Shown here: positions 48,671-58,848 of the stretch, piece by piece
How the letters are laid out: the number at the start of each line of letters is the position of its first letter
Numbering within the stretch: the stretch's first letter is position 1
DNA from: Globodera rostochiensis
Lineage: Eukaryota; Nematoda; Chromadorea; Rhabditida; Heteroderidae
Direction of reading: 5' to 3'
Assembly: GCA_018350325.1 (NCBI GenBank)
Contig: JAEVLN010000008.1
Span: forward strand, 1,364,001 to 1,428,000
DNA: 64,000 bases
The notes under the pieces: generated by a model
The model's database searches: none
What the model was told of the DNA's origin: nothing
Seen by the model: only the letters and a program-made list of their open reading frames with translations
Position numbers and translations under genes: made by a program

Positions 48671-49814
48671 TAGGGTTTGTCCCGGGCGAGGATCCCCGGT
48701 CAAATCGGGAATCCCCGTTTTCGGGGATGAGCAAAATCCATTTTTAGAAGTGCATTTTTTTTGAATAAAATGCAATTTTTTGAGTTACATTTTTTAAAAA
48801 TCAAAATTTTTTTCAGACTAAAAAGCACCCCTAAAAAAGTCTTTTTCTTGGACAAAAAATGCACCCCAAAAGATCGATTTAATTTTTCTGGGAGGGAGAG
48901 CCCGACGGTGCCGACGGGATTTTTGGAATTTTTGTTAAGAATTCACCAAAATTTTGACAAAATTAAGCATTTTGCAAAAATTGGCAATCCTTTAAGATTG
49001 AATTAAAAATTCAGAAAGATGTGATGAAAGAAGTGGTCGGCGGTGCCGATACGGAGCAGGACGTTTGGGCCCCGCCGTTTGGGCCCCAGGGAGCTTTGAA
49101 GGGCCATAACTCTTCTTGCACCTATCCAAACGAAACAAATTTGGTATCAATCGAAAGCTTTGGTTGGATAGATTTTATATTCAAATCAACAAGGTAATTA
49201 AATCCTTTTCAAAAAAGTTATAATCGAAAATTACCACAAAACATAGGTTTTCGCTCTTTTTAAACCATACCTAACTTTTTAAAGATTTAAATGATCGTTT
49301 AGTCCCTGCTAGATAATAGCTTCTAAACATAAAGAGCTTTCGATTGGTACCCAATTTGTTTCGTTTGGATAGTTCCAAGAAAAGTTATGGCACTTCAAAT
49401 GTCCCTGGGGCCCAAACGGCGGGGCCCAAACGACCCACACTCTGCCGATACGCACCGCCGAGAAAAAAATTTGAATTTTGACTCAATTTGTTAAGAGATT
49501 TGCAACTAAATTCGGTCAATTTTTTTTAAGCTTTAAAAACGGGACAGGTTCAGCCGGGAAATTTTTTTTCAAGATTTAACGATATTTGCTAAGAAATTGG
49601 TCGAGATTTTTATTTGTAAAAGAGCGTAAAATACTCTTAATACAAAATTCATTTTTGCATTTTAATTAAAAAATATTTGAAAATTATTAAAAATTATTAA
49701 TGGGGGAAGAAGCCGGGGAAGAGACCGTGGATCCCCGTTTTCGGGGATGGGCAAACCGAGGAACGGGGATGAGAATGGCCGAGGATCCCCGTCCTTCTTC
49801 GAGACCAACCCCTT
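48671..49814. mobile_element. hAT-like non-autonomous element, interrupted by a second element
   Basis: The terminal inverted repeats read TAGGGTTTGTCCCGG at the left and the complement of AAGGGGTTGGTCTCG at the right. The direct repeat GTTCAAAG (48663-48670 and 49815-49822) is an 8-bp target duplication, the length typical of hAT transposons. Inside are palindromes around GGGGATCCCCG and AT-rich DNA; no transposase. A second copy, without the nested insertion, is at 59542-60143 in reverse orientation. Confidence 0.75.
49054..49444. mobile_element. Nested fold-back element with a 9-bp target duplication
   Basis: It is bounded by GCCGATACG at 49045-49053 and 49445-49453. The arms carry GTTTGGGCCCCGCCGTTTGG in inverted orientation, then a longer imperfect arm with GGCCATAACTC/GAAAAGTTATGGC and CGAAACAAATTTGG. 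The other copy of the host element (near 60000) has a single GCCGATACG at the matching place, which is the empty site. Confidence 0.85.
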
Positions 49815-50265
49815 GTTCAAAGCATATTTTGGGGTGATGTAGTGTCATTTATGTAAATAGTTAGCAGTGAATTATAATTACCTCAAATTTGACAAAACTT
49901 ATAGGGGGGGAGCCCTTTTGGTTAAAATTTGTGGAAAATATTTTTTGTTTTAAAAATTGTCTGCAAATGTTATTTGACATAAAATAGCAGCCAAAGTACC
50001 GCACACTCGACTACGACGGCCAGCAGGTGGGGCAGACTCCGGAAGAAGTCGCGCGTGACCCGGCTGGGGGTCCCCCCACCCCTTAATAATGTCGTCCTTT
50101 CTGAGGAGGTTGAAAAATAATTACCCATGGGTAATTAAACGGTACTGGCCAGGTACTGCACACGCCAAAAGGTGGGGCAAGACGGAGGACTAACAAATAA
50201 GACTGGTCATTTTCAACCGATTTAAATTCTCAATTTTTATTTTCTATTGACAAATTGTAATCAGT

Positions 50266-50409
50266 AGTGTTCGGCACGGTACGGTATTACCGCGGTATTT
50301 TTCGGTATTACCGCGGTATTTTTTCGGTATTACCGATTCGGTATACCGACCGAAAAAATTGCGAGATTTCGATATTTTTTTACCGAAAAACCCCATTTGC
50401 CGAACACTA
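50266..50409. mobile_element. 144-bp MITE-like element with a 9-bp target duplication
   Basis: The termini AGTGTTCGGCACGG and the complement of TAGTGTTCGGCAAATG are inverted repeats. GTAATCAGT flanks it at 50257-50265 and 50410-50418. The interior is tandem GGTATTACCGCGGTATTTTT, itself palindromic. It lies in the intergenic DNA downstream of the AP-2 gene. Confidence 0.8.
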
Positions 50410-50797
50410 GTAATCAGTGCATCAAATAACATATTACTTTGTTATTCTTTTGAACATAAAAATAATAAACCGATGACAAATGTAAGCACATAATAAATAA
50501 AACAAGTTTTTCAATGAATAGGATCAAAATAAAGCTACTGCTAAAGGGTCTGGGGAGATAGAGTTGCTCCCCAACATTCCGCCCCCGAGGGGTCGGGGGC
50601 AACTTAGTCTGAAACCGTGCAGAGATTAGCGATCGATCATTCCCAATTGATCAACTCTGTCCGACTCCCATTCAAAGTTTCTGTTTCTTCATCCTTCATA
50701 GTTACGTTTCACGGATTGCTGCGGGTCATTGTTCTGTGTTTGATGGAAAAGAAAGATCTATACATCTGTAAGCAAAAGCTAAGCGAGCATTCAAACT

Positions 50798-53412
50798 TCA
50801 ACAGACAGAATAAAAAGCCTTTGAGGGGACTCGGACATCGAAAACATCAAAACGAAGACTAATGCCTACCGAAGTGCCAGGCAACCCCACAACATTTTTC
50901 AATGTTTCGTCCAGTGACTGTTCCCACTTCTGGAACACATTCAACAATGTTCCCCATGCGACCATAACGGTGCGGTTGCCGAAACAGTGGGATAGCTGTT
51001 GTGGTGAAGGTGACAGTCGAACTGCTTCAATTTATATACCCACCCGTGAGAAGTTCTTGATGCCGTACACTGTCGTCGGGAGGAGCAGACTTTGATCGGC
51101 TGGCTCTACCAATGCAACCTGCTGATTGGCGGAGGGAAACGGAAGCGTTTCGTCTTCGATGCCCTGCTGGAGAATTTGGATCGCTTCGCAAAGAATTTGA
51201 CTAAAACTTTTTATTGAATTTGTCTTCAAATTGCCAAATATTGCCTGGTGTTCCGCACGTCAAGCAATCGTTGTACAACATTTGAAGACTTTGCATCCGC
51301 ACGTCGATTCATTTCCTGCGCAATTTGTTGGTGCGGAAAGCTCTCGGAGGCCAATTTGTTGAAGTCGTCCGCCATCTATTTTTGTGGGGTTAGGGCGATT
51401 TCCCACAATATTTACGACAAAATTTAGTGAACTTACTTGGATCGCTTCGCCTAAAAAAGAAAAATTTCAAAAACTTTTCATTAATTCTCTTACGTTCACA
51501 GAGAGTAGTGAACGTTGTCACTGAGGACTGTTTGCGACGGCCCGTCCTCAAATCAATGCCGCACCCGTAGCTGTTCAAATGATTTCGAAGTTCTTTCCCG
51601 GCATTCGTATTTTTGGCTCTAAATCGCATGGAAATCGAAACAATAAATAAAAAATCAAAAAAACGCACTTTCTAAGAATTCCGCTCAAATAGGAAGTGTT
51701 CAGAAATTCCGGCGAATTCAAACGACGAAATATTTCGGCCAATGTGATTGGGTATTTTTTGTTGCAGTTCAGCAGGGCAAGACGAGGAGGTACCTCAAAC
51801 AAAATCTCACCCCAAGCGAACAATTGCATTTTCACCATTCCAAATTGAATGGATTCCAAGTCTCGGGGTGTCTTTTGGCCATCGACGGTAATGGTTTCGA
51901 AGAAGGGCGGGAATTTGGCCTCTGAACCGTATTGGCAAGGTTAAAGCAACCATCTTACTATTCCCAATCACCTGACATTCCCACCAAATCCCTGCCGATG
52001 GCACTACTTCCACTCTCATCCGACCCCCCGGATGTACTGCTCCCTGTCTCGTTTTTGCCATCTTCTGAATTCCATTTCAAATCATGAATCTATCATTGCC
52101 TGCCACCACTGACCCTTCAGCTCCACCTTCACACTTCCAACTCCGCTATCTCTGCAACATTTGTTTAAGTTTAAATTCAGTTTCATTAAACCACCGGCTT
52201 TGATAGGTCGAATTGACGGACAAATTCTGTTGAAGAATTGGAGCGTATCCCTGCTGGAAATGGGGGAACGAATTTAGGCAATATTCGCTATCGACTGAAT
52301 GCTTAAAATCTTTGACAGTTTGCAGTGAAAAGGAATTGCCAGCGCCGCTTGCCATTCCTCCTCCAACTTGTGCTGCCATTAGCTAAAAGCGTCAATTTAT
52401 GCAATTCTAAATCTTCCAAATATCCCCGTACGTTTTGATGTTGTTGCCCGTAAAAGTTACTGTAATAAGCGGGCGACGACGTCAGTTGCCCCAGGGAAGG
52501 GTTGGACACAAAGGCGCCCCGGGCGATTATATTTTTATTTGCGGCGACCAACGCCAGATGAGGAGGACTCATTGCTGAAGACGTTCAATGAGCCTAACAA
52601 TTAACACCACAAGGAATTGCCCCAATAGTCCAACGGCTGTTGGAAGGAGTTCAGTGAAAGAGCGCCCAAATACGGAGTCGAATGGGCCAGCGGATTGCCC
52701 TGCAAATGAAAGTTCGAATGCCTTAGGCTTGAGCATTTAAATGTTACGATCGAAGCTGACGAGGCTTGACTCCGTTGGTGAGGCGTGACCATCAAGTTCG
52801 CCGTGTGATGCGACTGAGACTGTTGTTGGTGCAGCGCCGACGATGAAAAGCAGCAGTTCACTGACTCTTCGTTTTCTGCCGAACTGCTTGACCTGCAAAC
52901 ATTTGAATGGTTAATTGTTCTTGACTCTCACTTTGTGGATCGGCTGCTCTCCTCCTCCTCCTCCTCCTCGTCCACCTCCCCGTCGCTTTCTGGCAAATGG
53001 AGTCGTTTGGCCTTTGGCTGTTGATTTTCCTCAAAAGTTTGGGTTTTCGTTTTTCTTCCCCCAACTTTAAAAGGCAACTTTTTCGCCCTCGGCTGTCCCT
53101 TCCCTTCCCTCTCCGACGCCGCCGGCGCTGTCTTCGTCTCGATGGGCCCTTTTAATCGGCGGGGCCCCTTCGACTGTGCGGCGATGGAATGGCGGCGGTT
53201 GGTCGGCCAAAGAAAGCATCGGATGCTTAATTAACAATTTTGGAAGTCATTAAAATTCGTTTTGACTTACCGTTACGCCTCGAAAAGGTTGCTGCCCACC
53301 CGCGAGAATGCTGCCACCGCCATTTTGGATTTTCCAATAGCGCTGTTGGAGCTGTTGTTGGCTGGGAATATCTCCTGGCGTGGAACTGTTGTGATGGGCG
53401 TTATTATACATA
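50798..53412 (-). CDS. AP-2 family transcription factor
   Basis: Reading leftward from ATG at 53410-53412 (MYNNAHHNSSTPGDIPSQQQ). The N-terminal half is a low-complexity transactivation region rich in Gln, Ser and Pro with an acidic Glu run (52.95 kb). The DNA-binding/dimerisation part starts at about 51.8 kb: FEVPPRLALLNCNKKYPITL, AEIFRRLNSPEFLNTSYLSG, ILRKAKNTNAGKELRNHLNS, RTGRRKQSSVTTFTTLCE, then ASESFPHQQIAQEMNRR (51.33 kb), SFSQILCEAIQIL (51.2 kb) and a terminal FGNRTVMVAWGTLLNVFQKW (50.96 kb). The basic region followed by the helix-span-helix order matches the AP-2/aptf family, nuclear regulators of ectoderm and neurons. Exons at 53.1-53.2 kb are open in two frames, so the N-terminal joins are uncertain. 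Confidence 0.88.
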
Positions 53413-54229
53413 AAGTCTAAAAAAGAAAAGAAAAATTAATTTTAAACTTTTGACATTAAGTGCCAATATTTATGTCGTATTTGCAAGAAGGCGAGAGATT
53501 AAGTGAAAATGAATTGAATCATCGCACCCGCCGTTGGAAGGGGAGGGGGGGGGGGGGGGGAATTTGTTCGTTTTTTCTCAGATTGTAAACCCCCAACAAT
53601 CGTCCGTCATCTTCTCACATTCTCATGCCCATCTCAGAAAAGCAGTGACAAGGAATTGAATGGCAATAAATGTGAATGGCACGCAAAAGGAAAAGCGTCG
53701 AACTTCCCCCCATAAGCGACCATTTTCAAAATTCAATTTGAACTCCTCCCGCCGGACGCCGGCCTTACAACATTTCTGGTCCGACTTCTAATTGGAGTTT
53801 CCCAGCACAATAAAAACCAAAAATCGTCAAAATTAAAATGGAAATGACTAAAATTAATTGGCGATTTGGAGGGGGGGGGGGGGGGCAGCAGCAAAAAGTT
53901 GAAAGGTTATAACGGAGGGGGAGGGGGGAAGGAATGCCCGCAACCAAACACAAAAAGGTCGGGGGGGAGGGGGAGGGCGTTCATCCGTCGAAGACAAAAG
54001 AAACAATTTGAATTCGTTTATGGAAGTAAAACGCCTTCACTATTCTTATGCAACAATTCTGAACTTCCGTGACCCCGATGACCTTTGGGAAAAGGCGCCT
54101 CATAAACAAATAATTCAAATTCAAACATTAAAATTTGTATTTATTTGACATCGCCATTAGCAGTTACACCAAATTACCCAATTAATTATTGTTAATTTGC
54201 ATCCGATGAATGAAGTCTCTTTTCTTTTG
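53413..54229. other. Intergenic, no gene recognised
   Basis: Contains G runs at 53547-53560 and 53870-53886. Upstream of AP-2 (-) and downstream of the GH5 gene (-). ORFs here are low-complexity. Confidence 0.5.
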
Positions 54230-55685
54230 TCAGCATCCCTTCGGCTGTCCGTTCTTTGTGAACACATTTTTGACCACCTTCCCGTAGTCCGTCAACGACG
54301 AGCTCAGCCCAACATTTGCGGGTGCCGTCCCCTGCTTTAGCGGATTTTGGTAATTTCCTTCTCCGCGAACGCCCCAAATGATATATGAGATTTTGAGCTG
54401 CTCCAGAAGGGACAACCTGATCGGACGGAGTTCATTCGATTTGATCAAAAAGATTGGAAAGTCCATTGAATGTACCATTGGTTCATTATAGGCAAATTGA
54501 CGGGGGAATTGCTCCCGCCGGAGCCGGCACCGCTTTCAGTGACGAACACCGGCAAACCGCCTTGTGTCACTTTCTTTACCATGTTTTGTTGTTTGGTCTG
54601 TTCACTCGGAGTTGAGTCGGCCGCATAAAAGTGAAATGAATACCTTCACAAAAGCGGAAAAGGGTAAAAGGTCGAGGTAAAGGTAATGAATTTGGAAGGA
54701 AATTAATTATTTTGTTAATGGACTCATTAGCATACATAATGTTCTTTTGGCCCGTGATGGGGCTGCTGACCACAGAATTCAAATCCATCGAGTAGTTGGG
54801 CGTGCCCAGAAGGATCACATTGTCGGGGTCAATGGTTCGAATTGCCTTCGGGGGTTAAATTAAGTATAGTTTGTTTGTCCCCGGGTATTGTTCGAAATAC
54901 CGAGATCAACCGCTGATGGTACGGCTTCAGCACTTGTTTCCAATCGACCCCAACTGGCTCGTTCCATACTTCGTACAAAATGTGTGGGTTTTTGCCATAT
55001 TTCTGTGCCATTTTCTTGAAAAATTCCACAGCTTTGTCAGTGTATGCCGTGCCACTGGTGTAGTGCCAATCTGAAATGGTGCATTTACAAATTTGAAATA
55101 TTCAACAAATATTTAACTTGCCGATTATAACGTAAATGCCCGCATTTATGCACGCGTCAACAACCGTCATTAGTTTCTGAGTGTTCGCCGTATTTGCCGC
55201 CGCACTTTGCAAATATCCGTCGCTGCCCTCAACGCCCATCGGAGCCCGAAGCTAAATTCGTTGTTAATTACACCGATTAAGACAAATAGATAAACGGACA
55301 AATAGACAAACGGACAAATAGACAAACGGACATACGATGTTAATGCCCCATTTGCACTTCAGTTGGTTGACAGTTTCGGCATTCCAGTACTTCGGGTCCC
55401 ATTGGCTCCAAAACAGAGACATTCCTACAATTAAAAACATATAATTTCTAATTGTTTTTTATCACTTTACCTCTCAAAATTATTTGCTTCCCGCTCGAAC
55501 TCATCAGCTTGCTCCCCTGAACTTGCAGTTGGCCATACGGCGGAGATTGGACGGCTAAACCAATTAAATGCAATTAAAGCCAATTAGTGGAAGAAAGAAG
55601 CTTGCTCAATTCATTTACCCGCCGATGGAAGTACGGCAATTGCGAGTAACAAAAAGCAGCAGCAAGTGATTGAACCTTTGCTCAT
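54230..55685 (-). CDS. Secreted GH5 endo-beta-1,4-glucanase (cellulase)
   Basis: ATG at 55683-55685 opens a signal peptide, MSKGSITCCCFLLLAIAVLP. The mature protein begins with PPYGQLQVQGSKLMSSSGKQ, then SLFWSQWDPKYWNAETVNQL, LRAPMGVEGSDGYL, IYVIIDWHYTSG, FFKKMAQKYGKNPHILYEVW, NEPVGVDWKQVLKPYHQRLI. The catalytic acid/base Glu is in W-N-E-P. Further on come NVILLGTPNYSMDL, FHFYAADSTPSEQ and GLPVFVTESGAGSGGSNSP with the nucleophile Glu in V-T-E-S, then LKISYIIWGVRGEGNY. These match the GH5 cellulases of plant-parasitic nematodes, secreted through the stylet to soften plant cell walls and acquired from bacteria. The protein ends at GQPKGC with no carbohydrate-binding module. At least six introns. 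One intron (55.27-55.34 kb) has a short ACAAATAGACAAACGG repeat. Confidence 0.93.
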
Positions 55686-56617
55686 TGCTTTATTTCTTTA
55701 TAACGAATAGTTTTAAATTAATTTTAATTATTTGTCGTCCGCCTTTTATATCCGAAATTTTGTTTAATTTAAAGCCGGCGATATCTGAACAAACGACGGA
55801 AAAGCTTTTGGTTTGTTTATTCAGCCATTGTAAAAAGTGTCAATTGCGCCAACCTTTGGTTTCAATTCAAGGAAAGGACGGAGACCACGGCAATAATTGA
55901 AATGTCCGCGTATAAAGTGAAAAGCGCTTTTTGAAAACAGGCGATGGAAGCCCCCGAGGATATTTAGGCCCCCGGGCGAATCCGTTTTTAGGCCCCCGGG
56001 CGAATCCGTTTTTAGGCCCCCGGGCGAACCCGTTTTTAGGCCCCCGGGCGAATCCGTTTTTAGGCCCCCGGGCGAATCCGTTTTTAGGCCCCCGGGCGAA
56101 TCCGTTTTTAGGCCCCCGGGCGAATCCGTTTTTAGGCCCCCGGGCGAATCCGTTTTTAGGCCCCCGGGCGAATCCGTTTTTAGGCCCCCGGGCGAATCCG
56201 TATTTAGGCCCCCGGGCGAATCCGTATTTAGGCCCCCGGGCGAATCCGTATTTAGGCCCCCGGGCGAATCCGTATTTAGGCCCCCGGGCGAATCCGTATT
56301 TAGGCCCCCGGGCGAATCCGTATTTAGGCCCCCGGGCGAACCCGTACAATTTAATATTATTAATTAAAATACTTTTTTTTTAAAACTCCGACCGACCCGC
56401 CACCGATCGTTTGGGAAGTCAATAATTCTGTTTATTCAATTAAAGTGAAATACAAAATAAATTTTTTGTTTTTATATTTTTTTATTAATTAAATTTCTTT
56501 TGGAAAGACCGGCTCGTTCAATCGCTTTTGTTTTGACTTATATCTGAGAAAAATGTCGTCAATTTTGCTGCGTAACAGCAAATAAAGTTGTTTTTGACAA
56601 ATCATTGTTTTGACGTC
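55686..56617. promoter_or_regulatory. Upstream region of the GH5 gene, containing a minisatellite
   Basis: This is the 5' flank of the cellulase (minus strand) and the 3' flank of the small membrane protein gene. About 280 bp of AT-rich sequence separates the cellulase ATG from the 24-bp repeat array. No specific promoter motif is claimed. Confidence 0.4.
55962..56348. repeat. 24-bp GC-rich minisatellite, about 16 copies
   Basis: The unit GGCCCCCGGGCGAATCCG plus TTTTTA is repeated almost perfectly. The first block of copies ends GTTTTTA and the last block GTATTTA, showing two stages of expansion. Because 24 is a multiple of three and the unit lacks stops in some frames, long artificial ORFs appear on both strands (LGPRANPF or YGFARGPK octapeptides); neither begins with ATG or has a signal peptide. 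Confidence 0.95.
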
Positions 56618-56988
56618 TCAATAAAATCGTTTTCTTGGCGCTAAACGAAAAAAAAAAAATTAAATTTAGTAAAAATGATTTAATTTACGTCGGTCGATGC
56701 ATTTGTAATAGACAACGACGACGACGATCAGAACAATGGCGAAGGCACCCAAAGCGAAGGTGAACAATTCGCCCTTTTCCATTTTGCTTTGTTTTAAAAC
56801 TTTATCATTTACATTAGGGGACAGAATTCGCCTATTTCACCGATTTAAATGTCATTTTTGTATTAATCAATTAGCAGATTAATTGCTTATTCGTGCCCAG
56901 AAATCGAATTCACTTTCACTTACTGGTGCAAGCGTTGTCGATGGCATCCGATCTCGTCCACTTCGACACGTTCGTTGAAGTTATTCAT
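56618..56988 (-). CDS. 61-residue single-pass membrane protein
   Basis: Exons 56924-56988, 56689-56786 and 56618-56640 total 186 nt; frame checked. Donors are CACCA|GTAAGT and CGAC|GTAAAT; the second acceptor is CGTTTAG. The N-terminus MNNFNERVEVDEIGCHRQRL is hydrophilic. Residues about 28-49 form one strong membrane helix (FALGAFAIVLIVVVVVYY), followed by the basic tail KCIDRPPRKRFY, giving an N-out/C-in or tail-anchored topology. No family is recognised. A stretch of this size is usually missed by ORF calling. Its 5' flank (57.15-57.35 kb) is a strongly G-rich repeat. Confidence 0.5.
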
Positions 56989-57147
56989 CACCAAATTTGA
57001 ATGGGCAGAAAGAGCAAAAAACAATAAAAAAAGAAACTCAGATTCGCATCCCCGGCCCGTGGGAATTTGGGGGATTGTGTGCTTCTTCCTGTGGCTGGAA
57101 CTTTGGCAGAGGCGGAGAGAAGTGGACGGACGAATGGATGCACCGGA

Positions 57148-57345
57148 GGACCCCCCGTCCCCGAGGAGGGAGGGGACCCCGTCCCCGAGGAGGGAGGGGA
57201 CCCCGTCCCCGAGGGGGAGGGGGGGGGACCCCCGTCCCCGAGGGGGAGGGGGGGGGGGGGGGGGAACCCGTCCCCGAGGAGGGAGGGGGTCCCCGAGGGG
57301 GGGGGGAGGGAGGGGGGGGGGACCCCCGTCCCCGAGGAGGGAGAG
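57148..57345. repeat. G-rich tandem repeat
   Basis: Units of about 20-25 bp with CCCCGTCCCCGAGGAGGGAG, broken by long G runs (57248-57265, 57300-57320). Closely spaced G tracts could form G-quadruplexes. ORFs are Pro/Arg/Gly artefacts. Confidence 0.85.
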
Positions 57346-57799
57346 AACTCTCTACCCCACCCACCCTTTAAACCAAAACAGTGCAAAACAAAAACACCGC
57401 TGTTGTCTGTTGTCCCAAAACTTTAATCATCCCCCCTGGACAAATCAATGATCCTCAAGAATGGATGAGACACCCGTCCCTTAATTACTTGAGTAATTGA
57501 TCAAGTGGATAGCATTGAGGGCGAGTGAGTGATTAGCGAAAGAATATAAAAAACGCTGAATTCTTTCGCCGAAACAAAAACGAAAACATACAACTAACGG
57601 GTAAGAAATTGATAAGCAAAAAAAGAGTTGGGGGTCGGATGATTATAATAATAAAGAAGCAAAAACAAACAAATGGAACAAATGTTTTTAAATTTATTGC
57701 AAATTTCCGTCTTTTACTGGTGAAATTTTTACTAAATAAATGCCTATTTTTCGATTGAATAAATCCGTTGTTTTCTTTAAATTGTTTTTGACCCTCAAT

Positions 57800-58760
57800 T
57801 TACGGGAGGAGCGTCCGTTCGTCCGTCTTTTTTGGGTCGTCGCACCTTTGGACAGCTGCGCACCAATTGCCGAGTTCGTATTCGACTTCAATCGGTTGAA
57901 AGTCGCCGAAGGGGTCGGTCGTCCGAATTTTGGCCATTAGCCGTTCCAATTCGTCGGCACTGAACAGATGGTAGTAGCGGTATCTGTGCAAGGCATGGCA
58001 ATGAAATAACCGAAAGTCAAAATACGTTAAGGAAGCGAATGTGTCAATGTCCAACTTGCTGGGATGCTTAAACTATGAATGGCACCAAAGGTCGTGGGTT
58101 CGATTCCTACCCGGGGGGTAATTATCATTTTGCCTATCTTTTACTGTACTCACTTTAACACGTCGCGATAGATCTTTCTCAACTGGGCAAATGCGTCGTC
58201 CAGCACCGAAATTGACACTTTCAGCGAGAATTCGCAAATGCTCCCCCGCGGGTCACGCGCTGAGATATTTTTGGGCGAAAAATCTTAATTTGATTTTGTA
58301 AGTTTTGGATTTATTCCGTTAAAAATGGCTTCTTCAGTGATCAAAGATTGATATAATCAGTCATTATTGGAAACTTTTTGCCTTTCGTTTGAAGACACCG
58401 CCCGGCTTTTGCTTCCTCCTCCTTTAAGTAATTTATACTTACCCTTAATTCGCTTTAATTTTCCCAAACGGTCAATAAGAAAATTGGCCATAAAATTCAA
58501 TTGTTGCTCGTAAAAGTCCATGGACATCATCGGGTAAAGCCAGCCAACTCGGCTCACCACTTCCAGCACTCTCCGCCGAACATTTTTCGGCAAATAATTC
58601 GGACATCGAATATTTGGCGGCACTTTCACTCGAATTGGCACAGCATTCTTTTGATTAAAATTGTTTCAATTAGCCTTTATGAATACAAACAAGCATTATG
58701 CGCTGCTCTCGAGTGGTTTCCTTGTTGAAGGGTATTTCCACGGTGTGCCCTGAACAATTT
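57800..58760 (-). CDS. Exons with an ALKBH8-like C-terminal motif (probably the 3' part of the adjacent methyltransferase gene)
   Basis: Reading leftward: an exon with VEIPFNKETTREQRIML (58.7 kb), an exon NAVPIRVKVPPNIRCPNYLP...LYPMMSMDFYEQQLNFMANF (58.43-58.63 kb), an exon RGSICEFSLKVSISVLDDAF then AQLRKIYRDVLK (58.15-58.25 kb), and a last exon YRYYHLFSADELERLMAKI...YELGNWCAAVQR (57.8-57.98 kb). The final R-Y-Y-H-x-F ... E-L ... G-N-W-C-x-x-x-Q pattern is that of the C-terminus of ALKBH8/TRMT9B proteins. The middle exons are not recognised. Whether they belong to the methyltransferase gene to the right or to a separate gene is open. A SINE lies between the last two exons. Confidence 0.5.
58060..58150 (+). 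repeat. tRNA-derived SINE-like element, copy 2
   Basis: Ends its tRNA-like head with GTGGGTTCGATTCCTACCC (perfect B box) and continues TAATTATCATTTTGCCTATC, matching the body of the copy at 19690. It lies in an intron of the ALKBH8-like region, opposite to the gene's strand. The A-box half is weak. Confidence 0.5.
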
Positions 58761-58848
58761 TATAGAATTTGACGCGGAAGCTCCGCCCCCTTTTTAAATT
58801 TTTTGAATTAATCCCAAAAGAAAAACATTAAGTATACTGTACATATAT

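Noticed and set aside
55867..56383. Long octapeptide-repeat ORFs on both strands over the 24-bp array
   Set aside because: They follow only from a repeat unit that is a multiple of three without stops. They start at TTG, not ATG, and have no signal peptide or exon connection.
56975..57451. Arg/Gly/Pro-rich ORFs
   Set aside because: Shadows of the G-rich tandem repeat, open on both strands.
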